From Bacillota bacterium (lineage in GTDB: Bacteria; Bacillota; Clostridia; Oscillospirales; Acutalibacteraceae), in assembly GCA_009786275.1 (NCBI GenBank), contig WQTL01000449.1, positions 1 to 9,138 of the forward strand: DNA of 9,138 nucleotides, given 5' to 3'. Below, one piece after another: positions 1 through 6,206 of the stretch. A program made the position numbers and the translations under genes. The number at the start of each line of letters is the position of its first letter. Positions within the stretch are counted from its first letter, which is position 1. The notes under the pieces are model-generated. The model did no database searches and was not told the origin of the DNA. It saw only the letters and a program-made list of their open reading frames with translations.

Positions 1-1
1 G

Positions 2-87
2 CGGAGAGAGTGGGATTCGAACCCACGGTACCTTGCGGTACGACGGTTTTCAAGACCGTTCCGTTATGACCACTTCGGTATCTCTCC
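2..87 (-). tRNA. tRNA-Ser (anticodon UGA)
   Basis: Read on the minus strand, this folds as a class II tRNA. The 7-bp acceptor stem GGAGAGA/TCTCTCC is followed by discriminator G. The anticodon stem ACGGT/ACCGT encloses loop CTTGAAA with anticodon TGA (plus-strand positions 50-52). The long variable arm carries its own GTACC/GGTAC stem, as expected for serine. The T arm GTGGG-TTCGAAT-CCCAC is complete. The molecule is about 86 nt. Plus-strand base 1 would give the first C of the CCA end, so whether CCA is encoded cannot be seen. It decodes UCA and, by wobble, other UCN serine codons. A consensus promoter lies just upstream of its 5' end. Confidence 0.97.
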
Positions 88-99
88 GTTGCGTTGGGT

Positions 100-128
100 A
101 TTATAGCACGCGCGCCGGGGCTTGTCAA
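100..128 (-). promoter_or_regulatory. Consensus sigma-70/A promoter of tRNA-Ser
   Basis: On the minus strand a perfect TTGACA (plus positions 128-123) and a perfect TATAAT (105-100) are separated by exactly 17 bp. The -10 is preceded by TGC, giving an extended TGnTATAAT element. Transcription would start near 93, about 6 nt before the tRNA 5' end, leaving a very short leader for RNase P. The -35 box overlaps the -35 box of the rightward promoter on the other strand. Confidence 0.9.
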
Positions 129-150
129 GGGCGTTTTTTCGTGGTATAAT
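122..150 (+). promoter_or_regulatory. Consensus sigma-70/A promoter reading rightward
   Basis: TTGTCA at 122-127 (5 of 6 to consensus) and perfect TATAAT at 145-150 are spaced by 17 bp. TGG just before the -10 gives an extended TGnTATAAT. The predicted start is near 157, which leaves about a 20-nt leader containing AAGGTGATC (166-174), complementary to the 16S rRNA 3' end, before the ATG at 178. It would drive the damaged GNAT/C39 locus. It is almost exactly mirror-symmetrical with the tRNA promoter about base 125. Confidence 0.85.
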
Positions 151-177
151 ACCCTATGTCAATGGAAGGTGATCGGT

Positions 178-435
178 ATGTACCCAACAATGGAGACAAC
201 GCGGCTGATATTCCGCCCCTGGCAGCCGGACGATGCGGCGCGCCTGATGGATTTTGCCGAAATCCTGAATACCGCCGTGCCCGATGACGAACTGCCGCCA
301 ATCCATTCGCTGGCCGGCGCGCAGTGGATCGTCGAGGCAATCATTGGGCAGCAAGACCAGTGGGCGCTGGTCTACAAGCCGGACAACCAGAACACAGAAC
401 CGGCAAGGCGACCGCACAGTTTCGCTTGCCAATAG
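178..435 (+). pseudogene. Truncated GNAT-type acetyltransferase (N-terminal half)
   Basis: The frame starts at ATG 178, about 8 nt after a GGAAGGTGATC ribosome-binding site and directly downstream of a strong promoter. Its first residues, METTRLIFRPWQPDDAARLM, are typical of the first strand and helix of RimJ/RimL-like GNAT N-acetyltransferases. A segment near residues 50-67 ending in WALVYKPDNQ matches the strand that normally leads into the acetyl-CoA-binding core. The frame then loses family character (NTEPARRPHSFACQ) and stops at 433-435 after 85 residues. GNAT proteins are usually 150-190 residues, so the acetyl-CoA-binding motif A (Q/RxxGxG/A) is missing and the product should be inactive as an acetyltransferase. 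The downstream C39-like sequence is in another frame. A deletion that joined two genes is the simplest reading. Alternatives are a frameshift inside a fusion gene, or a sequencing error, although an error would not explain the missing GNAT core. Confidence 0.7.
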
Positions 436-914
436 AGGCATACACGCCGCCCGCGTCCCTTGCCAGCGACACATATGACTACGAAGCGCCGCACGAGCCG
501 CCCCAAAGCCCATACAGCTTCGCCAACCCCATACGCAAAATTACGTCCATCACCTACATCCAACAGCCAACTGCATATTTATGCGGTCAGTCGGTGATCG
601 CCATGCTTGCGGGCGTCCCGGTGGAGGAAGTCATCGGGGTCATGCAAAATGACAGGGGGACGGATATTCCCGAAATGCATGACGCACTGTCCTGGTATGG
701 GTTCAGGACAACAACGAAGGAACGAAAAAAGTATCGGAGATTTCTCGGCGGCAAATTGCCCGATTGCTGCGTTTTAAGCGTCCGGTTGCCGGCGTACGGC
801 CATTGGTCGTTGTATTACAAGGGCAAGTACTACGACCCGGAGCTCGGCGTGCTGGACGAGCTGCCGCCGCAGGCGAAGCTGGTCTCCTATTGGGAAGTGC
901 TCTGCCCCAAGTAA
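324..914 (+). CDS. C39-like (papain-fold) cysteine peptidase-family protein, start uncertain, possibly 5'-truncated
   Basis: The C-terminal 120 or so residues match the C39-like cysteine-protease fold. They show QQPTAYLCGQSVIAMLAG with the nucleophile Cys at codon 582-584 and its oxyanion Gln two residues on. The His lies in YGHWSLYY (codon 801-803) and the third catalytic residue, Asp, in YYDPELG (codon 834-836). All three are present, so the domain could be active or peptide-binding. No ATG in this frame precedes the Cys. Possible starts are GTG 324, GTG 360 and TTG 417, none with a convincing ribosome-binding site. 324 is simply the farthest one upstream and lies inside the GNAT fragment in another frame. 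The Pro/Tyr-rich stretch before the domain looks like linker. The gene may be expressed only as a frameshifted fusion, by coupling at the 435 stop, or not at all. Stand-alone C39-like proteins of this size usually begin just before the ITYxxQ strand. The fold is well supported, the gene limits are not. Confidence 0.6.
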   Translation: MDRRGNHWAARPVGAGLQAGQPEHRTGKATAQFRLPIEAYTPPASLASDTYDYEAPHEPPQSPYSFANPIRKITSITYIQQPTAYLCGQSVIAMLAGVPVEEVIGVMQNDRGTDIPEMHDALSWYGFRTTTKERKKYRRFLGGKLPDCCVLSVRLPAYGHWSLYYKGKYYDPELGVLDELPPQAKLVSYWEVLCPK

Positions 915-966
915 AAAACCTCTTGACACGCCCCCTGCGTAAAGCTTTCATGAAGGAGAACTGTTG

Positions 967-1926
967 ATGGTATCCAAACGCCTGCTTGCCCGCGCGGCGG
1001 AAAGCTATGGCTTCAAAAAGCGGACGCTGCACTTCATCAGCGAATCCACCAATCAAATCTATCGCTTTCAGAAGGATGGCAAATGCTATATCCTGCGGTT
1101 TTCCCGGCGGCCCCATGAACAGGCGCTTCAGACAAAAGCGGAGATGGATTGGCTCTGCTACCTGGCAAGCCACGGCATGGGTGTCTCCCTGCCCCTCCCG
1201 GCGGGCAGCGGCGAACTTGTGCTGTCAGCCGAAGACGGCGGCAAGCCCTACGTCATTTCCGCTTTTGAGGCGCTGCCGGGCAGGAATTGGGACAAGAACA
1301 ACCCGGAGCTGTGGAACGCCGACGTATTCTATCTCTGGGGCAGGGCGATGGGCGACATGCACAGGCTCACGAAAGACTATTCGCCTTCCGGCGGCGCCAG
1401 AGGGTCGTTCACAGGGCGGGATACGGTCAGGAATTCATTTGAGGCCTGCCCTGCTGTACATAAAACCCTGGAGAAGCTGCAATGCGAGATCATGGCCCTG
1501 CCCAAAGACCGGGACTCCTACGGGCTGATTCACTACGACCTGCACCCGTGGAATTTCCTGATCGACGGCGGGCGCATCAACGTGTTCGACTTCGACGACA
1601 GCCTCTACGGCTGGTTCCCCCTGGATATCGGCGTGGCGCTTTACCATGGGCTGTGGTGGGGCCGGAAAAACGACGCCGGGCAGGCCTTCGCCGAAGAAAT
1701 CGTACGGCATTTCCTGCGGGGCTATCTTTCGGCGAACCAGTTGAGCGATTTCTGGATTTCGAAAATACCGTTGTTCCTGCGATACCGGCAGATATGCAAA
1801 TTCAGCTGGTTCTATGATCCCGCCCATGCGGACGGCCACCAGGAAGAACGAATCCGAAACATCGAAAACGGCATGTTGTTCAGCGACCTCAGCTTGCGTG
1901 CCGTCGAGCTCATGCTGGAAAGATAG
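967..1926 (+). CDS. APH/choline-kinase-type phosphotransferase family protein
   Basis: This 319-residue protein has the aminoglycoside-phosphotransferase/choline-kinase fold (protein-kinase-like). The C-lobe catalytic loop is LIHYDLHPWNFL, with catalytic Asp near residue 191 and metal-binding Asn near 196. It is followed by the DFDD metal motif near 208-211. N-terminal strands around STNQIYRFQKDGKCYILRFS fit the nucleotide-binding lobe. The substrate is unknown: families with this layout phosphorylate aminoglycosides, spectinomycin, homoserine, choline, sugars or protein serines. Nothing visible picks one, and it should not be called a resistance gene. A TTG at 964 and an ATG at 967 are both in frame. 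ATG 967 is preferred because AAGGAG (953-958) then sits 8 nt away. It begins 52 nt after the C39-like gene. The downstream Smr gene follows after 9 nt, with its ribosome-binding site overlapping this stop codon, so the two are probably co-transcribed and coupled. Confidence 0.88.
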   Translation: MVSKRLLARAAESYGFKKRTLHFISESTNQIYRFQKDGKCYILRFSRRPHEQALQTKAEMDWLCYLASHGMGVSLPLPAGSGELVLSAEDGGKPYVISAFEALPGRNWDKNNPELWNADVFYLWGRAMGDMHRLTKDYSPSGGARGSFTGRDTVRNSFEACPAVHKTLEKLQCEIMALPKDRDSYGLIHYDLHPWNFLIDGGRINVFDFDDSLYGWFPLDIGVALYHGLWWGRKNDAGQAFAEEIVRHFLRGYLSANQLSDFWISKIPLFLRYRQICKFSWFYDPAHADGHQEERIRNIENGMLFSDLSLRAVELMLER

Positions 1927-1935
1927 GAGCCCCCC

Positions 1936-2280
1936 ATGCCTGCCATCTACACAGCCGACATCAAGTCCGACATGCCCACGGCAGGCCAGGCCCTGCGGCG
2001 GGTGGACATGGCCCTCGCCACGGGGCGCATGTCCGGCGCGGCGGCGGTCAAGCTCATCCACGGCTACGGCTCCACCGGCCGGGGCGGCGTCATCCGCACG
2101 CAGGCGCGGCGCCACCTGGGCGAGCTGCTCGCCAAGGGCAAAATTCGCGGCTTCATCCCCGGGGAGGATTTCTCGATTTTCAACGAAAGCACCAGGCAGG
2201 CCCTCCAAGCCTGCCCCTCCCTGCGGCAGGACAGCGACCTGGAACGGAGCAATAATGGTATCACAATCATCATGCTGTAG
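1936..2280 (+). CDS. Small Smr-domain protein (MutS2 C-terminal type)
   Basis: This 114-residue protein is close to a lone Smr domain. The hallmark HGxGxxGxGG-IR loop is present (LIHGYGSTGRGGVIR, about residues 40-54), and the C-terminus SNNGITIIML resembles the last strand of Smr domains (NxGITIVxL). Between them is an insertion with GFIPGEDFSIFNESTRQAL. Smr domains bind branched or structured nucleic acid, and some nick DNA or cleave RNA, as in MutS2 acting on collided ribosomes. The canonical N-terminal LDLHG motif is not recognisable: the equivalent stretch reads TADIKSDMPT, so nuclease activity is doubtful. The start is ATG 1936, with AGGAG overlapping the upstream TAG stop, suggesting translational coupling. 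Its closeness to rqcP is suggestive of a translation-quality-control role, but that is inference. Confidence 0.85.
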   Translation: MPAIYTADIKSDMPTAGQALRRVDMALATGRMSGAAAVKLIHGYGSTGRGGVIRTQARRHLGELLAKGKIRGFIPGEDFSIFNESTRQALQACPSLRQDSDLERSNNGITIIML

Positions 2281-2300
2281 AGACGCACGGCAGTGCGTCT
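2281..2300 (+). other. Perfect 8-bp hairpin between Smr gene and rqcP
   Basis: AGACGCAC-GGCA-GTGCGTCT is a perfect 8-bp inverted repeat with a 4-nt loop, starting on the base after the Smr stop codon. It is followed by CCGCGC and then a purine run (AAGAAAAAAAGGAG) that contains the rqcP ribosome-binding site, not by a U-tract. A rho-independent terminator for the plus strand is therefore unlikely. It may protect an mRNA 3' end, act as a processing site, or be one copy of a small dispersed repeat. Confidence 0.6.
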
Positions 2301-2330
2301 CCGCGCTAAGAAAAAAAGGAGCCTGAAAAG

Positions 2331-2573
2331 ATGCGTCTTGACAAATACCTGAAGGTCTCGCGGCTGGTGAAGCGGCGCACTGTCGCCAACGAGCTGTGCG
2401 ACGCCAAGCACGTGGAGGTCAACGGCAAAGTTGCCCGCGCCTCCTATGAGGTGAAAGCGGGCGATGTGCTGGTACTCTCCATCGGCGCGCGTAAAACGCG
2501 GGCGCGGGTGCTCTCGGTGGCGGAATACGCCACGAAGGAAAGCGCTGCGGCCATGTTCGAAATCCTGGAATGA
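2331..2573 (+). CDS. rqcP: S4-domain RNA-binding protein RqcP (YabO)
   Basis: This 80-residue protein is almost entirely an S4 RNA-binding domain. MRLDKYLKVSRLVKRRTVAN begins at residue 1 and is followed by the CDAKHVEVNGK turn and the KAGDVLVLSIG strand. Length and sequence match the Hsp15/YabO family of Bacillota. RqcP (YabO) binds the obstructed 50S subunit together with RqcH and peptidyl-tRNA, and supports addition of C-terminal alanine tails to stalled nascent chains. The start at ATG 2331 is fixed by AAGGAG about 9 nt upstream. It lies in a same-strand run with the Smr gene and the GH92 gene. The usual partners found near yabO in many Firmicutes (hup, yabP, yabQ, divIC) are not adjacent here. 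Confidence 0.93.
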   Translation: MRLDKYLKVSRLVKRRTVANELCDAKHVEVNGKVARASYEVKAGDVLVLSIGARKTRARVLSVAEYATKESAAAMFEILE

Positions 2574-2618
2574 GCGCAACCGCAATCAAAACTTCTTAAA
2601 CACAAAGGAGAGCCAAGC

Positions 2619-4649
2619 ATGGATTATTGCGCATACGCGGACGTCTTTCATGGCTGCGGCGAGATGGACCTCCCCAGCCCTAAGGGCATCGCCGCCACCT
2701 GGTTTTTCATCAAGGCGCAGTGCGGCAACACCTCCCCGGCGGCCACCCTCCCCTTCGGCAAGATGAACGCCGGGCCCTTTTCGGGGGGCTACCCCACGGG
2801 TTACGGCGAGCACTTGATCAACTGCGCAGGGCAGCCGAAGCGCTTCGCGGCGGGAAAAAAGCTGCTGGGCTTTTCTCACCTCTGCCACAGCGGCACCGGC
2901 GCGGTGGGCTACTACTACAATTATGCCGTGGTATCGCCCCATGCCGGGACGACGCCGCAGCGCGGGCGCCGCTTCGCCTTCACCGAGGAGCGCGGCGAAC
3001 CGGGATACTACGCCGCCAACCTGGAGGGCGTCTCCTGCGAAATGACCGTCGACCCCCTGCGCGCGCTGCACCGCTATCGTTTCCCGGCAGGCGGCGGCGT
3101 ACTCTCTGTGGATTTCACCAACGTGGGGCTGACCGAAAACCACGGCAAATCGGCCCCGGAGCAACCTGCATTGCAAATTGTCGACGAGCGCACAGCGGGG
3201 CTGTCCGGCATCTTCCACGGCGTGAAGCTGTACCTCGCGGCCCGCTGCTTTTCCCCCTGCGCTGTCTCCCCATGGCAGGACGGCAAGCGCCTCGGCGCGG
3301 ACTTCGCCTTGCCCGGCCGGGAGGCGCTGCTGGCGGTGGCAATCTCCGCGCGCAGCATGGAGCGGGCCGTGTCCTTCCTGGGCGAGGCCTTCGACTTCGA
3401 CCAATCGCGCGCCGCAGCATATCAAGCCTGGAACGACGCCCTTTCCCGCGTTGAGATCGACGCCCCCAGCCAGCAAAAGCGGATCTTCTACTCGAACCTG
3501 TACCACAGCCTGGTGAAGCCCTGCGACTGGGGCGGCGACGGCTATCTCTACGAGGGCGGCCCCTTCCTGACCGACTTCATCACGCTGTGGGACATGTACA
3601 AGACGCAGCTGCCGCTGGTGTTCGCCCTTTACCGGGAGCCCGGGCGCAAAATCGCGGAATCCCTGCTGCGCACTGGCGAGACCCTCGGGTTCCTCCCCAA
3701 CAGCCTGGGGCTTTGCAGCAATTATGCCCACGAGAGCAAGCAGGCGCGCATGCTGGGGGCCTATGCGCTGCTTTCCGCCTGTCATATGGGCCTGGTGGAC
3801 GACCCACGGCGCATGCTGCGCGTCATCGAGCAGGACGTATTTTCGCCAGGCAAGCGCGACTTCACCGAGGAGCACCGCTGCGCCTCCCACACCTGGGCCC
3901 TCGACATGGCCGACGCCTGCGCCTACGCCGCCTGGCTCGCCGAAAGCTTGGGCGAAGCGGAGATCGCACAGCGGCTCGCACCGCTCGGCAAGCTGTGGTC
4001 CACGGCCTATGACCCGGCGAGCGGCCTGCTATCCCGCGATTCGAGCTACTACGAGGGCACGCTCCACAATTACTCCTTCCGCCCCTGCGCCTATATGGAC
4101 GAGCGTATCGCGCTTTGCGGCGGCCCGGATGGGTTTGTTCGCGCGCTGGACAAATTTTTCGGCTACGGGGCGCGGCCAATCAAGCAGCCCGTGACCCCGG
4201 CCGGGGTGGTGCGGAGCATCCGTCTGGGCCGCTTCGAGGGGTTCAACAACGAGCCCGACATGGAGACCCCCTACAGCTACATCTTCGCCGGGCGGCATGA
4301 CCGCACCTGCGAGGTGGCGGCGGCGGGCCGCAAGTACATGTTCACCACGGGGCGTGGCGGGCTGCCCGGCAACAACGATTCCGGCGGGCTTTCGTCCTGT
4401 TACATCTGGAACACCCTGGGCCTGTTCCCCGTGGCGGGCCGCGACCTATTTTTCATCGGCACGCCGGGCGTCGCGTCCGCGCAGCTGATGCTGTCCTCCG
4501 GAAAAGCTCTGGATATCACCGTAAAGAACCCCGGGGAGGGAAAGATCTACGTCCGCAGCGCATGCTTCAACGGAAAAGAACTGCCTGACTATATGCTGCC
4601 CGCAGGTGAGCTGATGCGGGGCGGGACCCTCGCGTTTGAGATGTCCTGA
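2619..4649 (+). CDS. GH92-family glycoside hydrolase (alpha-mannosidase-like), cytosolic
   Basis: This 676-residue protein has the GH92 plan of an N-terminal beta-sandwich followed by an (alpha/alpha)6 barrel. Visible family motifs, in order, are: GNTSPAATLPFGKMNAGP (residues 36-53, compare GTGGHxFPGATVPFGMVQ); LLGFSHLCHSGTG (compare YGFSHTHLSGTG); YSNLYHSLVKP; LWDMYKTQLPL (W324-D325); YYEGTLHNYSF, compare YTEGNAWQY, whose Glu (residue 479) aligns with the catalytic acid; FNNEPDMETPYSYIF (Glu 545, compare GNEP); and GNNDSGGLSSCYIWNTLGLFPV, compare GDEDNGQMSAWYV, with Asp 587 in the catalytic-base position. GH92 enzymes are calcium-dependent inverting exo-alpha-mannosidases, usually exported. 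This protein begins MDYCAYADVFHG and has no signal peptide, so it should act inside the cell on imported oligosaccharides. The start ATG is preceded by AAAGGAG at 8 nt. Divergence from characterised members leaves the exact linkage uncertain. It is the last gene of the rightward run and ends at a hairpin terminator. Confidence 0.92.
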   Translation: MDYCAYADVFHGCGEMDLPSPKGIAATWFFIKAQCGNTSPAATLPFGKMNAGPFSGGYPTGYGEHLINCAGQPKRFAAGKKLLGFSHLCHSGTGAVGYYYNYAVVSPHAGTTPQRGRRFAFTEERGEPGYYAANLEGVSCEMTVDPLRALHRYRFPAGGGVLSVDFTNVGLTENHGKSAPEQPALQIVDERTAGLSGIFHGVKLYLAARCFSPCAVSPWQDGKRLGADFALPGREALLAVAISARSMERAVSFLGEAFDFDQSRAAAYQAWNDALSRVEIDAPSQQKRIFYSNLYHSLVKPCDWGGDGYLYEGGPFLTDFITLWDMYKTQLPLVFALYREPGRKIAESLLRTGETLGFLPNSLGLCSNYAHESKQARMLGAYALLSACHMGLVDDPRRMLRVIEQDVFSPGKRDFTEEHRCASHTWALDMADACAYAAWLAESLGEAEIAQRLAPLGKLWSTAYDPASGLLSRDSSYYEGTLHNYSFRPCAYMDERIALCGGPDGFVRALDKFFGYGARPIKQPVTPAGVVRSIRLGRFEGFNNEPDMETPYSYIFAGRHDRTCEVAAAGRKYMFTTGRGGLPGNNDSGGLSSCYIWNTLGLFPVAGRDLFFIGTPGVASAQLMLSSGKALDITVKNPGEGKIYVRSACFNGKELPDYMLPAGELMRGGTLAFEMS

Positions 4650-4658
4650 ACGCCACAT

Positions 4659-4694
4659 AAGCCCCGCCACTGAAGGCGGGGCTTTGTTGGTTTT
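4659..4694 (+). terminator. Rho-independent terminator after the GH92 gene (convergent junction)
   Basis: A perfect 10-bp stem AAGCCCCGCC/GGCGGGGCTT (4659-4668 and 4675-4684) with loop ACTGAA is followed by a T-rich tail running to TTTT at 4691-4694. It begins 9 nt after the GH92 stop. On the minus strand the same stem lies 17 nt beyond the stop of the wall-anchored protein, where the U-tract is weaker. It may therefore also block leftward read-through at this convergent junction. Confidence 0.88.
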
Positions 4695-4701
4695 GAGGTT
4701 G

Positions 4702-6162
4702 CTATTCGTCTTCCTCGCGGCGCTTCCGATACAGGAAGAGCGCTATACCGCCGGAAATGGCAAGCATTGTCAGGGCACCGAACACAGCCGTTGTGGAATC
4801 GCCGGTCTTCGCAAAGGGTTCGCTCTTCTTGTTATCCTTTGCGCAGATGCATTTATCGGCCGGGCGGAAGCACTTGAAGCAAAACGACTTCAGCGAGGCT
4901 GGCAACGAGATCGGCAGCGGGATTGGAAGCGGAAGCGGCAATGGAATCGGGAGCGGAATGAAGTTCCAGCCGCCCGGAGTAGGAGTCACCGGATCCTCTT
5001 CCCACGTGGCGGTAAGCGTAGTCTCATAGACTGGGTCATTCAAATCCACGGGTTTGCCATTCTTGTCTACCCACCCTTTGAATTTGAAGCCGGGCCTGGA
5101 CGGGGTCGGTATATTCAAGCTGCCGAATGTGTCGCCGCTGTTGTACTCCAACTCGTTCGGCACGACCGTTCCGCCCTTGGGGTCAAGTTTTACGATAAGC
5201 TTGCTGGTCGGCGCTCTGACGAGGAGATTCAGCTTCACCTGGTATTGCGGAATTTTACTCTTATCCCCATCAGTGCCGCCAGGCGTCGTGGGCAGGCCAT
5301 CCCCCACGGCATGGCCGATCATGGTATCAACGTCGTCGTTCCCCGCCAGTGCCGGCGTACCGGCTTCCCGCTCATATTCCCATACCCAGTCCAGCGTAAA
5401 GATATGGAAACCTCCGGGTACCAGCTTGCCGGGGTTCGACTCGCTGGGCAGCCAATCATCATCGATATCGTCCATGTACTTCATGCCGCTGCCAGTGAGG
5501 ACGTTGCCGGCGCCTTCTGTCAACCTGTAACGCAACGGGAATTTTTCGAGGTTGGCAAAATCCTCAAGGCTGATCAGGTACTCCAGGTCAACGGAACCGG
5601 TATTTTGCAGAGTGAATTTATACTGGCCCGCACAGCCTGGAATCAGGATCGGCATGTTCGGCGACGAATCCAAGTCGCTGTTGCGCACAGCGGGATGATG
5701 TGTAGTGACATGGCCCTCGTTGGCCTTCATGCCCGTAAACGAGCTGAGTATATCCAGCGAGCTGGAGATACCATGCCATTCCTTGGCCGTGTTGTGGCCT
5801 GGCAACGGCTGGTTATTGAGGGCGTCCTTGTCATGCTCCCACACTTGGTAGGGGTAAGAGCCGGGATCGTTCTCTTTGGTATCCCCCGTCAAAAAGGTCC
5901 AGTAATTGGCATCCGGGACAATCGGGACCCCCGGTGCCGGCGCAGATACGGTTATATATGCGGGGGATTGCTGGGCCTGCTGCACAGGCGCCTTTTCGCC
6001 CGCACCTGCACCCGCCGCCGCAGCTTTCAGGGTCTGTGCCTCCGCCACGGCGATTTCTTCTATGGGATGCAGCTGCGGCACCGCGATGGCTGTCGTAATC
6101 ACCGCAATGCTCAGCAGCAGCGTGAGCGCGGTAAGCAGCGCGCCCTGCCGTTTTTTCGTCAC
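4702..6162 (-). CDS. Wall-anchored TasA-like surface protein with InlB repeat and FAKTG sorting signal
   Basis: This 486-residue surface protein has a signal sequence at residues 8-30 without the AKYI junction of its neighbours, so ordinary signal peptidase is likely. An Ala/Pro/Gln-rich stretch follows (about 41-80). The core module at about 168-319 contains ILIPGCAGQYKFTLQNTGSV (172-191) and LDWVWEYE (257-264), which line up with motifs in the three secreted proteins upstream. Residues 320-389 form an InlB-type (Listeria-Bacteroides) repeat with GYNSGDTF-like and PGFKFKGWVDKNG segments. Then come an (I/L)-P repeat (about 402-421), four cysteines CxxC...CxC (428, 431, 438, 440), FAKTG (450-454), a hydrophobic helix (about 458-477) and tail RKRREEDE. 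This is the order of a sortase substrate, but the motif departs from LPXTG. The start is GTG 6162, since AAAGGGGG lies 8 nt upstream and the nearby ATGs are out of frame. As last gene of the cluster it could anchor a fibre built from the upstream proteins (inference). Confidence 0.85.
   Translation of the reverse strand: MTKKRQGALLTALTLLLSIAVITTAIAVPQLHPIEEIAVAEAQTLKAAAAGAGAGEKAPVQQAQQSPAYITVSAPAPGVPIVPDANYWTFLTGDTKENDPGSYPYQVWEHDKDALNNQPLPGHNTAKEWHGISSSLDILSSFTGMKANEGHVTTHHPAVRNSDLDSSPNMPILIPGCAGQYKFTLQNTGSVDLEYLISLEDFANLEKFPLRYRLTEGAGNVLTGSGMKYMDDIDDDWLPSESNPGKLVPGGFHIFTLDWVWEYEREAGTPALAGNDDVDTMIGHAVGDGLPTTPGGTDGDKSKIPQYQVKLNLLVRAPTSKLIVKLDPKGGTVVPNELEYNSGDTFGSLNIPTPSRPGFKFKGWVDKNGKPVDLNDPVYETTLTATWEEDPVTPTPGGWNFIPLPIPLPLPLPIPLPISLPASLKSFCFKCFRPADKCICAKDNKKSEPFAKTGDSTTAVFGALTMLAISGGIALFLYRKRREEDE
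4895..4960 (-). repeat. Hexanucleotide tandem repeat encoding an (Ile/Leu)-Pro spacer
   Basis: About eleven imperfect 6-bp units of plus-strand form GGNANY (for example GGAAGC, GGCAAT, GGAATC) lie in tandem. On the coding strand they read as alternating Ile/Leu-Pro dipeptides, degrading to Ser/Ala at the C-terminal end. Because the unit is a multiple of three, gain or loss of copies would change spacer length without breaking the frame. The spacer lies between the InlB-type repeat and the cysteine-rich pre-anchor segment, where wall-spanning regions of sortase substrates usually are. Confidence 0.75.
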
Positions 6163-6172
6163 ATCATACGCC

Positions 6173-6187
6173 CCCTTTCGTTAAGGG
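6173..6187 (-). promoter_or_regulatory. Small hairpin overlapping the ribosome-binding site of the anchor gene
   Basis: On the minus strand CCCTT-AACGA-AAGGG forms a 5-bp inverted repeat in the 44-bp gap upstream of the GTG start at 6162. The 3' arm is part of the AAAGGGGG ribosome-binding site, so folding could hide it. The stem is short and may be chance. Confidence 0.35.
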
Positions 6188-6206
6188 TATAGTCTTCCGG
6201 GGCTGT

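Noticed and set aside
923..951. Possible promoter (TTGACA at 923-928) before the phosphotransferase gene
   Set aside because: The -35 is perfect, but the hexamer at 17 bp spacing is TTTCAT, a poor -10, and no better one is nearby. It is left unannotated.
1435..2208. Minus-strand open frame across the phosphotransferase and Smr genes
   Set aside because: It spans two well-supported plus-strand genes and their junction, and it has no recognisable domain.
2586..3890. 434-codon open frame on the minus strand inside the GH92 gene
   Set aside because: It is an antisense shadow of a GC-rich gene. The plus strand carries clear GH92 motifs along the same stretch.
4636..6192. Long open frame on the plus strand opposite the anchored surface protein
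   Set aside because: Its translation is basic, Arg/Gly/His-rich and shows no family motif, while the minus-strand reading gives a signal peptide, InlB-type repeat, sorting motif, membrane helix and proper ribosome-binding site.
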